Assembly: GCA_964561145.1 (NCBI GenBank)
Contig: CAZLNZ010000010.1
Location: 16,259-80,258 of the forward strand
Length of the DNA: 64,000 nucleotides
Source: RUG14300 sp964561145
GTDB lineage: Bacteria; Bacillota; Clostridia; Christensenellales; CAG-1252
Direction: 5' to 3'
Part shown: in pieces, positions 43,222 through 53,600 of the stretch
Layout of the letters: each line of letters starts with the position of its first letter
Numbering within the stretch: position 1 is the stretch's first letter
Translations under genes and position numbers: made by a program
Notes under the pieces: generated by a model
The model's database searches: none
Seen by the model: only the letters and a program-made list of their open reading frames with translations
Told to the model about the DNA's origin: nothing

Positions 43222-44206
43222 CTATCAAATCCTCGTAAAAAATGTCGGAATCCGTTTCCTCATTAAAGTCAAAACCTAAGACTTTAACGAAATTTATTAC
43301 CGACAGCTTACAGAGTTTTGCCGGAACAAAGCTCTGAGACATGTAAGTGTAACTCATTTTTACAGTGGCACCCTTCAATGTTGAATTGCCGGTGCTTTCC
43401 ATGTACGAACCTAATTCTTCTGCATGCTCGGCACTCTCATTAAGGTATTTTATTGAATCGTCAAGACAGGCAACAAATGCGTTTACTGCATTAACATCGT
43501 TATTAATTATTGACGATTTTACGAATATACCTGCTTGAGGGAAGTCAAGACCTGTAAGTTCTTCCCAAATGTAGGCTATAGTACAAAGCTTTTTGCTGTT
43601 CGGTACACTCTTGAGTGTTGCTGAAAGTGCGGGCTCACCGAGAATGCCGATAACATTGGAATTGTCTTTTAGATCCTGTTGGATTTTGCTAGCGTTAGAG
43701 GATACCATTGTAGCATTGATGTTTTCTTTACTTAAAAGGTGCTTGAAGGTTACATCGGGAACGGCATTTGTTCCGATGCTTGAAACATCTCTCCCTTCGA
43801 ATTGAGCCATAAATTCATGAACATTTTCACATTCGCTTCTTGATTTAATTGAAGCATCGGAGGTAACGATTCCAAGATTTCCCCAGCTGGTTATTCCCAA
43901 TAGCTTGTAATCCAACTTGATAGCCATTTTGACACCAACATTTGTAGGTGCGATAATGAAGTCGGCATCGCCGTTTGTAAAGCTTGCAGCAACAGCCTCG
44001 GAGCCTATAATTTTATAATCACCGATTGCACCGAATTCAACATTGTTTTTCATCATATAAGCTATAGCCATACTCGGAGCCCCGTCCGGGGTCATAACGG
44101 TATAGGTTTTGAGTTTTGGCTCATTGTTATCGTTGTTGTTTGAACAAGCGGTAACCGCAACCGCGAGAATGACTACGATTAGTAGTATAGGTAATATTTT
44201 TTTCAT
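43214..44206 (-). CDS. ABC transporter substrate-binding lipoprotein (NMT1/ThiY-SsuA type)
   Basis: About 330 residues. Seen: signal peptide with lipobox AVTACS (Cys about 21), then an Asn-rich link and a two-lobed type II binding protein: YTVMTPDGAPSMAIAYMM, ADFIIAPTNVGVKMA, GRDVSSIGTNAVPD and IGILGEPALSATL. Such proteins bind sulfonates, nitrate, thiamine precursors or similar small anions; the ligand is not readable. ATG 44206 is chosen because AAGGAGATTGTA precedes it and a signal peptide begins there; an upstream in-frame ATG would add 22 residues with no ribosome-binding site. It is divergent from the Crp/Fnr-type gene, which may control it. Confidence 0.85.
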   Translation of the reverse strand: MKKILPILLIVVILAVAVTACSNNNDNNEPKLKTYTVMTPDGAPSMAIAYMMKNNVEFGAIGDYKIIGSEAVAASFTNGDADFIIAPTNVGVKMAIKLDYKLLGITSWGNLGIVTSDASIKSRSECENVHEFMAQFEGRDVSSIGTNAVPDVTFKHLLSKENINATMVSSNASKIQQDLKDNSNVIGILGEPALSATLKSVPNSKKLCTIAYIWEELTGLDFPQAGIFVKSSIINNDVNAVNAFVACLDDSIKYLNESAEHAEELGSYMESTGNSTLKGATVKMSYTYMSQSFVPAKLCKLSVINFVKVLGFDFNEETDSDIFYEDLIVV

Positions 44207-44265
44207 TACAATCTCCTTGTATATAGTTAGTATTAGACAATTTTGCATGAAAGCATATAAATAAA

Positions 44266-44294
44266 TTGCCATTTCTCTAAGATTATAGTATACT
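44266..44294 (+). promoter_or_regulatory. Promoter of the Crp/Fnr-type gene
   Basis: -35 TTGCCA (44266-44271), 17-bp spacer, -10 TATACT (44289-44294), 41 bases before the start codon. The same TATA-rich stretch can serve a promoter on the other strand (TTGCAA, 18-bp spacer, TATACT region) for the importer. Confidence 0.5.
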
Positions 44295-44306
44295 TTAAAA
44301 GAATTG

Positions 44307-44326
44307 TTTGTTGCAAATGCAACAAA
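44307..44326. promoter_or_regulatory. Perfect palindrome, likely Crp/Fnr-family operator
   Basis: TTTGTTGCA, AA, TGCAACAAA: 9-bp arms and a 2-bp centre, just after the expected transcription start of the regulator gene and across the -35 region of a possible importer promoter on the minus strand. Crp/Fnr proteins bind two-fold sites of about this size. Autoregulation and control of the divergent importer are inferred. Confidence 0.65.
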
Positions 44327-44335
44327 AGGAGTGTT

Positions 44336-44977
44336 ATGGAAAACGTATTGTTCGAGGGTATAGAGGAAGAATCGGTGCGTAAACTATTGAAGTGCTTTAA
44401 TGCGTATGAACAGCACTACAATAAGGGAGCCTATATTGTGCATTCCGGAGACAGTATTTCTTCATTATACTTGGTATTAGGCGGAAGCATAAACGCTCAG
44501 ACCTCCGATATATATGGAAATGTAAATATAATATCTCGTGTATCAAATGGCGGTTTGTTCGGAGGTGCCTTTGCCTTTTCGGAGGGAATGCCCTGTCCCG
44601 ATCTTGTGGCAGAAGAGGATTCGAAAATACTTGTTTTACCAATAAACAATGCACTATGCCCTTGTGAGAATAAGTGCGATACGCATATGCGTTTTTACTC
44701 GAATCTGATAAAACTACTTGCCAAAAGAAGTACGAGCTTAATTACAAAAATAAACCATATTTCACAAAGAACAATACGAGAAAAGCTGCTAAGTTATCTG
44801 AATACCGAAGCACTAAGGCAAAAAAGTAATTATATCATCATTGAATTTGATCGTCAACAGCTTGCAGACTACCTCTGTGTTGATCGTGCCGCACTTTCTC
44901 GGGAACTGTCAAAAATGCGTGCAGAGGGACTTATTGATTACAACAAAAGTACTTTCAAGCTTCTTTGTTATTCATAA
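44336..44977 (+). CDS. Crp/Fnr-family transcriptional regulator
   Basis: 213 residues. Seen: an N-terminal cyclic-nucleotide-binding-like beta-roll (GAYIVHSGDSISSLYLVLGG, about 32-51), a Cys cluster ALCPCENKCDTH near 103-114, the dimer helix, and a C-terminal winged helix-turn-helix with RQQLADYLCVDRAALSRELSKM (about 178-199), whose recognition helix differs from E. coli Crp. The CxCxxxC cluster could hold an Fe-S cluster or sense redox state, but the N-terminal Fnr cysteines are missing. AAAAGGAG precedes ATG 44336. The leader palindrome points to self-control. Ligand unknown. Confidence 0.88.
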   Translation: MENVLFEGIEEESVRKLLKCFNAYEQHYNKGAYIVHSGDSISSLYLVLGGSINAQTSDIYGNVNIISRVSNGGLFGGAFAFSEGMPCPDLVAEEDSKILVLPINNALCPCENKCDTHMRFYSNLIKLLAKRSTSLITKINHISQRTIREKLLSYLNTEALRQKSNYIIIEFDRQQLADYLCVDRAALSRELSKMRAEGLIDYNKSTFKLLCYS

Positions 44978-45037
44978 TCTTGCTGTTATGATAATGGAGT
45001 AAGCGATCGGAACGGGGATCGGAGTGTTATAAATGAT

Positions 45038-45066
45038 TTGTAATAATTTATAAATCGTGATATACT
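45038..45066 (+). promoter_or_regulatory. Promoter of nadE
   Basis: -35 TTGTAA (45038-45043), 17-bp spacer, -10 TATACT (45061-45066), about 30 bases before the start. Confidence 0.55.
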
Positions 45067-45097
45067 ATTATAGAAAATAAAAAATGGAGTAATGATG

Positions 45098-47035
45098 ATG
45101 CTTGATATTATAAGAGTAGCAGCGGCGGTTCCCAGTGTTGCAGTTGCAAATCCGCAAAAAAACGTTGATAATATTATTGAAAAAATACTTGAGGCAGCAA
45201 ACCGGAAGGTTAGAGTTATAGCATTCCCGGAGCTTGCCCTTTCCGGGTATACCGCAGAAGATCTCTTTTTTCAAAAATTGTTGCAGAACGAATGTTTGGA
45301 GGGCTTGAGAAGGATCGTTGAAGTCTCGAAAAGCGTAGATATGGTTATAGCCGTCGGCATGCCAATGGTTATCTGCGGTCTTTTGTTCAATGTCGGTGTT
45401 ATCATTAATAACGGAAAGGTTTTAGGAATTGTTCCCAAAACATATATGCCTACATATAACGAGTTTTATGAAAGACGTTGGTTTTCTTCCGCAAACGATC
45501 TCCCACTATCGGAGATTTATCCTCAGAGTATTGGTTTGTCGCAAGAGGGCACAATACCTGTAGGCAATGATCTTGTGTTTGATTTTGGTTCGTTCCGTAT
45601 GGGTGCCGAAATATGTGAAGATTTTTGGGCGGCAATAACCCCCGGTTCTTTTTTGGCTCTAAACGGAGCTGAGCTTATGGTTAACTTTTCCGCTTCGGAT
45701 AATTACATAGGAAAGAGAGATTTTAGAAGGATGCTGGTTCAACAAAATTCCTCTAAGGGCTTCTCTGCATACCTATATGTATCTGCGGGATGTAGTGAAT
45801 CTACCGGAGGTTTAGTCTTTTCAGGGCATTCCATGATTGCCGAGTGTGGCAAAATAGTTGCCGAGAATAAAAAGAGCATAGATGGCGATTATCTATTGAT
45901 ATGCGATGTCGACCTTGGAATTATTCGAACTAACAGGGAAAAGATAAAAACTTTTTCCGATGGTGAGCACTTCTTCGGAAGAAATGCAAAAATCAGACGT
46001 GTTTACTGCACTCTTTCAGAGGATGATAATGACTTGGCTTTTTATGACATTAATAAGAGCCCGTACATTCCTTGCGAAAAGGAAACGGAGCATTGTGCAG
46101 AGATATTTGAAATGCAGGTTATGAGTCTGGTAAAGCGTCTTCAAATCACTGCTGCAAGACCGGTTATCGGTGTTTCGGGAGGGCTTGATTCAACGTTAGC
46201 ATTATTAGTATGTGTAGAAGCCGTGAAGAGACTCGGTCGTAATGCGGAGGATGTTGTCGGTATAACAATGCCTTGCTTCGGTACTAGCGGAAGAACCTAT
46301 AACAATGCTGTTAAGTTGATGCAGAGTTTAGGTATAACTGCGTTGGATATTTCGATAAAGAGTGCTGTCGAGGGGCATTTGAGGGATATTGACCATCTTA
46401 ATATAATCGATGCGACCTATGAGAATGCACAAGCAAGGGAACGGACACAAGTGCTTATGGATTATGCAGGTTCTATCGGTGGAATAGTTGTAGGAACGGG
46501 TGATTTAAGCGAAGCTGCATTGGGGTGGTGTACTTATAACGGTGATCATATGAGCATGTATTCCGTGAATATCGGACTTCCAAAAACTCTTGTTCGTTGG
46601 ACACTGGAAAATCTTGCCGATGCAGGATACTATAAAGAGGTCAAGGAAATAATAAAGGATATAGTATGTACTCCGATTAGCCCCGAGCTGTTGCCTTTAA
46701 ACGCAGAAGGGGATATTGCTCAAGAAACGGAGGATATAGTAGGACCGTATTCGTTGCATGACTTCTTCATTTACTATACGGTAAATTACGGATTTACGCC
46801 GGAGAAGGTTTTCGCATTGGCTTGTAAAGCTTTTGCCGATGAGTTTGACAGAGCAACCGTCAAAAAGTGGCTTGTAAGCTTTTATCGTCGCTTCTTTAAT
46901 TCACAGTTCAAGAGAAATTGTGCACCTGACGGTGTCAAAATAACAACCACCTGTCTTTCCCCGAAGGGCGATTGGAGAATGGTTAGTGATGCTTGTAAGG
47001 ACATATGGATTAAGAGTGCGGAGGGATTGGAATAA
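45098..47035 (+). CDS. nadE: Glutamine-dependent NAD+ synthetase
   Basis: About 645 residues, two domains. Makes NAD from deamido-NAD, ATP and glutamine. Seen: nitrilase-type glutaminase with Glu in FPELALSGYTAEDLFF (near 47), Lys in PKTYMPTYNEFYERRWF (near 115) and Cys in GAEICEDFWA (near 175), then the synthetase P-loop GVSGGLDSTLALLV near 355-368 and VGTGDLSEAALGWCTYNGDH. All catalytic residues are present. Three ATG codons follow each other (45092, 45095, 45098); GGAG at 45086-45089 fits the third best. The exporter genes start 6 bases after the stop. Confidence 0.95.
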   Translation: MLDIIRVAAAVPSVAVANPQKNVDNIIEKILEAANRKVRVIAFPELALSGYTAEDLFFQKLLQNECLEGLRRIVEVSKSVDMVIAVGMPMVICGLLFNVGVIINNGKVLGIVPKTYMPTYNEFYERRWFSSANDLPLSEIYPQSIGLSQEGTIPVGNDLVFDFGSFRMGAEICEDFWAAITPGSFLALNGAELMVNFSASDNYIGKRDFRRMLVQQNSSKGFSAYLYVSAGCSESTGGLVFSGHSMIAECGKIVAENKKSIDGDYLLICDVDLGIIRTNREKIKTFSDGEHFFGRNAKIRRVYCTLSEDDNDLAFYDINKSPYIPCEKETEHCAEIFEMQVMSLVKRLQITAARPVIGVSGGLDSTLALLVCVEAVKRLGRNAEDVVGITMPCFGTSGRTYNNAVKLMQSLGITALDISIKSAVEGHLRDIDHLNIIDATYENAQARERTQVLMDYAGSIGGIVVGTGDLSEAALGWCTYNGDHMSMYSVNIGLPKTLVRWTLENLADAGYYKEVKEIIKDIVCTPISPELLPLNAEGDIAQETEDIVGPYSLHDFFIYYTVNYGFTPEKVFALACKAFADEFDRATVKKWLVSFYRRFFNSQFKRNCAPDGVKITTTCLSPKGDWRMVSDACKDIWIKSAEGLE

Positions 47036-47041
47036 GTATAT

Positions 47042-48775
47042 ATGACTTCAAAGGGTTGTACTAAAAAGGGCGGCTCGATATATCGTTATCTATCGGGGTA
47101 TAAGAAAGAGTGCATAATTAGCCCGTTATTCAAGTTTTTGGAATCGGCAATGGAGCTTTTAGTTCCCATTGTCGTTTCTTCTATTATTGACGTGGGTATT
47201 GCCAATGGTGACAAGGCATATATTTTAAAGGCGACAGGGGTATTGTTGGGTTTCGGTTTTCTCGGACTCGTTTTTGCGGTAATAGCACAATATTATGCTG
47301 CAAAAGCCGCAATGGGCTTTTCTAAGAAATTACGCAGTGAAATGTTTAGACATGTCGAAAGTTTTTCCCCTGCAAGCTTTAACAGGTTTGGCGGTTCGAC
47401 ACTAATTACTAGAATTACAGCTGACGTTAACCAGGTTCAAAGAGGCGTTAATCTTACCCTCAGATTGGTTTTACGCTCCCCTTTTATTGTATTCGGTGCA
47501 TTAATTGCCGCATTTATCATAGATGTTCCCTCGGCTTCGGTTTTTTCGATTGCAATCCCCCTTTTGGCGGTCGTGGTATTCTGTATAATGTATTTTGGGA
47601 TTCCTCTTTTTAAGAAGATACAAGCCAAACTGGACAAGGTTTTATCCGGTGTAAAAAACAGTCTTTCTGGAGCAAGAGTAATAAGGGCTTTCGGACGTGA
47701 CGATGCTGAAAAGGCGGACTTCGATTCTCAGAATGATGAATTGTTTACAGAGCAGATTAAGGCAGGACGATTAACTGCTTTGCTTAATCCTCTTACTTAT
47801 GTTATTGTCAACGTGGCAATAGTTGTTTTATTGAATATCGACGCCATAAGGGTTGATAACGGCACTCTTACTCAAGGTGAGGTTGTAGCACTATATAACT
47901 ATATGTCACAGATATTGGTTGAGTTGGTCAAGCTTGCCAATTTGATAATCACCCTTACAAAAGCATCTGCGGGAGCTAAGAGAATACAGACCATTTTAGA
48001 TGCATCTACCGGTGAAAGGGGCGAGGAAACAGTTCCCGAGAGTGGAGAAAATATATTGGAATTCAACGATGTAGGCTGTCGTTATCCCTCCGCTTCACAA
48101 GAGGCGGTTAGCGGTGTAAGTTTCAAGTTGAAAAAAGGTGAAATTCTAGGTGTAATTGGTGGTACCGGATCGGGTAAGAGTACCTTAATCAATATGATTC
48201 CTCGTTTTTTGGAAAAGAGTGATGGTGAAATATTGTATAAAGGTAGAAATATAGAGGACTTAAACGTTGAGTCGTTAAGAGGAGATATCGGACTCGTTCC
48301 GCAAAAATCTGTATTATTCAGTGGAACGGTAAGGGAGAACTTAACTTTAAAGAGCGATGAAATCTCGGACGAAGAGCTATGGAACGCCCTCGATATTGCA
48401 CAATGCGCAGAGGTCGTAAGGGGCAAAAAGGGAGGTTTGGATTATGAGATAGAGCAAGGCGGAGCGAATCTCTCCGGTGGACAGAAGCAACGCCTATGTA
48501 TTGCAAGAGCTATGGTCGGCTCTCCATCTTTGCTCATTCTTGACGATAGTACCTCGGCACTTGACTATATGACGGAGTCAAAACTTAAAAACAAGCTTTT
48601 GGAACTGAAGGAGGCACCTGCTATAATAATTGCTTCTCAAAGAGCCTCAACGGTCATGAAGGCGGATAAAATACTTGTTTTGGACGATGGGAAGGTTGTG
48701 GGCTTCGGCACACATGACGAGCTAATGCGTGATTGCTCCGTGTATATTGAGATTTATCAATCTCAATTCAAATAG
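47042..48775 (+). CDS. ABC exporter half-transporter, degenerate-site subunit
   Basis: 577 residues: six transmembrane helices (about 20-330) then an ATPase. Seen: Walker A GGTGSGKSTLI near 376-386, signature LSGGQKQRL near 478, Walker B LLILDDSTSALD, in which the catalytic Glu is Asp. Together with the next gene product it should form a heterodimeric exporter with one catalytically weak nucleotide site, as in BmrCD or TM287/288. Substrate (drug, lipid or peptide) unknown. ATG 47042 comes 6 bases after the nadE stop without a clear ribosome-binding site. Confidence 0.92.
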   Translation: MTSKGCTKKGGSIYRYLSGYKKECIISPLFKFLESAMELLVPIVVSSIIDVGIANGDKAYILKATGVLLGFGFLGLVFAVIAQYYAAKAAMGFSKKLRSEMFRHVESFSPASFNRFGGSTLITRITADVNQVQRGVNLTLRLVLRSPFIVFGALIAAFIIDVPSASVFSIAIPLLAVVVFCIMYFGIPLFKKIQAKLDKVLSGVKNSLSGARVIRAFGRDDAEKADFDSQNDELFTEQIKAGRLTALLNPLTYVIVNVAIVVLLNIDAIRVDNGTLTQGEVVALYNYMSQILVELVKLANLIITLTKASAGAKRIQTILDASTGERGEETVPESGENILEFNDVGCRYPSASQEAVSGVSFKLKKGEILGVIGGTGSGKSTLINMIPRFLEKSDGEILYKGRNIEDLNVESLRGDIGLVPQKSVLFSGTVRENLTLKSDEISDEELWNALDIAQCAEVVRGKKGGLDYEIEQGGANLSGGQKQRLCIARAMVGSPSLLILDDSTSALDYMTESKLKNKLLELKEAPAIIIASQRASTVMKADKILVLDDGKVVGFGTHDELMRDCSVYIEIYQSQFK

Positions 48776-48783
48776 GAGGGCTT

Positions 48784-50529
48784 ATGAAGAAAAATAATTC
48801 AACGCTAAAACGAACATTCTTTTATCTAAAGCCCTATCGTATACATGTTGCCTTATCCTTTATCTTTTCTGCATTATCGGCAGTAGCAATGTTGCTTTTT
48901 CCCATATATGTAGGAAAGCTTATCGATAGTCTTATCGGTGTAAATCAAGTTGATTTTACGTTGGTTGTAAAGTATTCGATTATTATGGCTGCAATAGCGG
49001 TCGCTTCGGCATTGTTTGTCTGGTTAACAGACATAGTCAACAATCATATTATTTACAATGTTGTAAGGGATGTCAGAGAGGATGCTATGCAAAAACTTTT
49101 GACTTTGCCTCTCTCATATATTGACTCTCATCCGTTTGGTGACACGGTTAGCCGTGTAATAGCGGATGTCGATACTTTTGCCGACGGACTGTTGCTTGGC
49201 TTTTCACAACTGTTCTCCGGCATTGTCACAATCTTCTGTACAATCGGTTTCATGGTTGCTTTACAGGCATGGATTGCTTTGGTTGTAATAGTCCTTACGC
49301 CTTTATCGATACTCACATCGAAATTTATTGCCTCGAGGACACATAAACGCTTTAAAGAACAAGCTGAGATTTCCGGAGAAGAAACGGCAATAATTAACGA
49401 AGCTTTTTCGAATCATGAATTGGTCAAAGGGTTTTCTTATGATAAAAAGCTCGACGAAAAGTTTAATGATGTAAATGATAGATTGGAGGTTAGTGCGCGT
49501 TTTGCAACCTTTTATTCTGCATTAACCAATCCCGTTACTAGATTTATCAATTCCATTGTATATGCGGCAGTAGTTGCGTTCGGTGCCTATTTTTGCATTA
49601 AGACCAAAGATACCGCTACCCCGTTCACGGTGGGCAATTTGTCTGCTTTGCTTGCCTATGCTAACAAATATACGAAGCCTTTTAACGATATTTCCGGTGT
49701 TATTACCGAAATGCAAAACTCCTTTGCCTGTGCCAATCGTGTCTTCGAGCTTATAGATCAAGTGGCGGAAAGTGACAAAGAAAATGCATCGGAATTAAAG
49801 AATCCCGAGGGTGATATCTCGTTTGAGAATGTTGCATTTTCCTATGATAAAAACATTGAGTTGATAAAAGATCTTTCGTTGAGCGTTAAGAAGGGAATGC
49901 GTGTAGCCATTGTAGGTCCAACGGGCTGTGGTAAGACGACCTTAATTAATCTTCTTATGAGATTCTACGATCTTGACGAAGGCGGTATCTTTATCGACGG
50001 TGTCAATACCGAGGACTATACAAGAAAAAGTCTTCGTTTAAGTTTCGGTATGGTTTTGCAAGAGACTTGGCTCAAACAAGGAACCATAAAAGAAAACATT
50101 GCTTTTGGAAATCCTCAAGCTACAGAAGAGGAGATCATTAATGCGGCAAAGACATCTCATGCGCATGGTTTTATTTCACGTATGGAAAACGGATATGATA
50201 CCGTGATAGGCGAGGATGGCGGGTCCTTATCCAGCGGACAAAAGCAGCTTCTGTGCATAAGTAGAGTTATGCTTAAAATGCCGCCCTTATTAATACTGGA
50301 CGAAGCGACCTCTTCCATAGATACCAGAACGGAAATGAAAATACAAGATGCCTTTCAAGAGCTTTCACGAGGTAAAACGACATTTGTTGTTGCACACAGG
50401 CTTTCAACCATAAAGGATGCCGATTTAATATTGGTAATGAATGGCGGAAGAATAATAGAGACCGGTAAGCATCAAGACTTACTTGAAAGAAAGGGATTCT
50501 ATTATGAGCTTTGGAATAGCATGGAATAG
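48784..50529 (+). CDS. ABC exporter half-transporter, catalytic-site subunit
   Basis: 581 residues: six transmembrane helices then an ATPase. Seen: Walker A GPTGCGKTTLI near 377-387, signature LSSGQKQLL near 480, Walker B LLILDEATSSID with the catalytic Glu in place, H-loop VVAHRLSTI. The signature motif is changed (SSGQ for SGGQ), as expected for the partner whose signature completes one of the two mixed sites. AGGAGG precedes ATG 48784; the gene is 8 bases after the first subunit, consistent with 1:1 production. Confidence 0.92.
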   Translation: MKKNNSTLKRTFFYLKPYRIHVALSFIFSALSAVAMLLFPIYVGKLIDSLIGVNQVDFTLVVKYSIIMAAIAVASALFVWLTDIVNNHIIYNVVRDVREDAMQKLLTLPLSYIDSHPFGDTVSRVIADVDTFADGLLLGFSQLFSGIVTIFCTIGFMVALQAWIALVVIVLTPLSILTSKFIASRTHKRFKEQAEISGEETAIINEAFSNHELVKGFSYDKKLDEKFNDVNDRLEVSARFATFYSALTNPVTRFINSIVYAAVVAFGAYFCIKTKDTATPFTVGNLSALLAYANKYTKPFNDISGVITEMQNSFACANRVFELIDQVAESDKENASELKNPEGDISFENVAFSYDKNIELIKDLSLSVKKGMRVAIVGPTGCGKTTLINLLMRFYDLDEGGIFIDGVNTEDYTRKSLRLSFGMVLQETWLKQGTIKENIAFGNPQATEEEIINAAKTSHAHGFISRMENGYDTVIGEDGGSLSSGQKQLLCISRVMLKMPPLLILDEATSSIDTRTEMKIQDAFQELSRGKTTFVVAHRLSTIKDADLILVMNGGRIIETGKHQDLLERKGFYYELWNSME

Positions 50530-50688
50530 CCGATAATTGCAGAAATGCAATGGTAAAATCCATTCCGTCTTCAATAATGCTTGACTTGACGGAACAAAAG
50601 TTGATAATATTATAAATAATATTATGTGTTAAAGGCAAGGTTGCATTCGGTATTATGCCGATGCGGAAAACTAACATAAGGAGATTAT

Positions 50689-53600
50689 ATGAGAAAAGAA
50701 GCTTCCTCTCCCGATTTTATTCAAATCGAGCACGGCTTGTTGCAAAGCTGGGAAAAACAAAACCTATTCGCTAAAATCGTTGATAAAAACAAAGACGGTG
50801 AGCGTTTTCGTTTTTTAGATGGTCCCGTAACCGCAAACAATAGATTGGGCATTCATCACATTTGGGGTAGAACACTAAAAGATATCACGATAAAGTATAA
50901 TGCGATGAAGGGAAAGAGCTGCCAGTACCAAAACGGCTTCGATGCACAGGGAATGTGGGTTGAGGTCAATGTCGAAAAGGAACTCGGATTGAACGGCAAG
51001 CCGGAAATAGTTGAATACGGTCTTGATAAATTTACCAATAAGTGTATGGAAAGGGTACGCTATTTTGCCAACGCCATTACCGAGCAAAGCAAACGCATCG
51101 GTCAATTTATGGATTGGGATCACAGTTATTTCACTAATACCGATCAAAACATTACAAGCATTTGGGCTTTTTTGAAGATATGTGACGAAAAGGGTTACAT
51201 CGTTCGTAAAAAACGTCCGATGGTTTGGTGCCCTAGGTGCGGAACGAGTATTTCCGAACACGAGATGGCAGGAAGCTATAAGGATGTTGTTCATACCGCA
51301 TTGTTTATTAAATTGCCTGTAATAGGTAAGGATTTCAAAATGGTTGCATGGACAACTACTCCTTGGACATTAACCGCCAATGTCGCTTTGGCGGTCAATC
51401 CTGAGTTGACATATGTTTTGGTTCAACAAAAATCGGGTGAAAAGCTTGTTTTAGGCAAAGATTCACTTAAAGTGTTGAAGGGCGATGGTGAGGTCTTAAA
51501 GGAGTTTAAGGGTGAAGAGCTTGTTGGTTTGGAGTATGAAACATGCTTCCCCGAACTTGATTGTCAACAATTCCCTCACAAGGTTTTGCCTTGGGAAGAT
51601 GTCGAGGCAGGCGAAGGAAGCTGTGTGGTACACATTGCTCCCGGATGCGGTGCAGAAGACTTTGAGTTGGGCAATAGATACGGACTTCCTCAAATATGCC
51701 CCATAAACGATGGCGGCGTTATTCTTGATGGCTTCGGAGAGTTTTCCGGTATGCTCACAACGGAGTATGGTTCTCAAGAGGGTGTAAGAAGACCTCCTTT
51801 GGTGGACGCTGTCGTAAATCGCTTAGAAAAAGATTCTAAGCTTGTTTATGCCCATAAGTACAAGCATAGCTATCCCTATTGCTGGCGTTGTAAGACAGAC
51901 TTGGTTTACAAGCTCATCGATACTTGGTATATATCTATGGACGAGCTTCGTCCTTTGCTCGATAAAGCGATTGATGAGGTGGAATTTAAACCCGAGTTCG
52001 CAAAGAAGAGGATGTTGGACTGGCTCAACAATATGGGCGATTGGAATATTTCAAGAAGTCGTTTCTATGGACTACCTTTGCCTTTTTACGTATGTCCTAA
52101 GTGTGGAAAGCGTCATGTAATAGGTAGTCTTGACGAGCTTCGTCAAAAGGCCGTTAAGCCCGAATTGATAGATAAGATCCCGAATATTCATCGTCCTTGG
52201 ATTGATGAAATTACCATTCGTTGTGATTGTGGCGAAGAGGTTAAACGTATTCCCGAAGTAGGTGATTGTTGGTTGGATGCTGGAATTACCCCCTTTAGCA
52301 CAAAGGGCTACTTCGATAATCCCGAATACTTCGAGAAGAATTTCCCTTCGGAGTATGTATGTGAGATGATAGAACAAATAAAACTTTGGTTCTATTCATT
52401 GCTCGTAATGAGCGTAACGTTGACGGGTAAGGCTCCCTATCAAAAGGTGGTAACCTATCAATACGTTTTGGATGAAAACGGTGGCGAATTCCATAAGAGC
52501 GGTGGAAACAGTTTGGATTGTACCGATGTATGCGATAGAGTCGGGGCGGATCCCATAAGATATCTTTACGCAAGTGCAAATCCGACTCAGGATATGCGTT
52601 TCGGAGACGGATTAATATCTGAGGCAAAGCGTAAGCTTATAGCTTTCTGGAATGTGTACGGATTTTTTAATACGTATGCTGTAATTGATAACCCCAAACT
52701 TGATGGATACCACCCCAAAGAGGAAGATTTATGTTTGGTTGACAGATGGCTTATCAATAGAGTGAAAGAGTTTGTCTCTATTACTTCCGATGCATATAGC
52801 GATAATGAGTACTATAAAGTTGTTCAAGAGTTTGAGAAGCTTGTTGACGATATTTCAAACTTCTATATTCGTACCAACCGTCCACGCTTTTGGAAATCAA
52901 GCGGCGAGGATCAGCTTCAAGCTTATTATTGCCTATATACCGCAATCAAGACGATGCTTCAAGTGATGGCTCCTATCATTCCTTTCTTAACAGAGCATGT
53001 GTGGCAAAACACTGTTAGAGAGATAGAACAAAATGCACCGGAAAGTGTTCATCTTTCCTCTTTCCCCGAGAAGAGCGAGTATGACAAGGATTTATTAAGC
53101 ATTGTCGAAAAGAGCAGAGAGATAATCTATCTCGGAATGAAGATTAGGAACGAAAACAAAATCAAAATCAAGCAACCTTTGAGAAAACTCTTTATAAAGG
53201 GTGTTAAGGGCTTTATTAGAGCTTCGGAATTGATGGCTGAGCAAATTAAGAGCGAACTTAATATCAAAGAGATTGAGGTTGTTGAAAGCGATGATAGGTT
53301 TAATACAAGCTCTTTGGCTGTCAACTTCCGCAAGGCAGGAGCTGTACTTAAGGCAAGAGTAAATCAACTCAAGCAAGCCCTACTTTCTGCGACAGAGGAA
53401 CAGAAAGCAAGATATGTTCAAGAGTTCAATAACGGTGATGTCGTAAATGTTGACGGATTCGGTCCCGTTCCTTGCGATATTCTTGAGTTGATATTTGCTC
53501 CACGTCCCGAGTTTGCAATAGTCGTTGAGGGTAATAACACTGTTGTTCTGGATATAGAGGTAGATGAGCAACTTGGAAAAGAAGGTGCATTAAGAGAACT

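Noticed and set aside
50530..50688. T-box leader before the ileS-like gene
   Set aside because: No conserved T-box bulge sequence or terminator/antiterminator pair is visible in the 160 bases.
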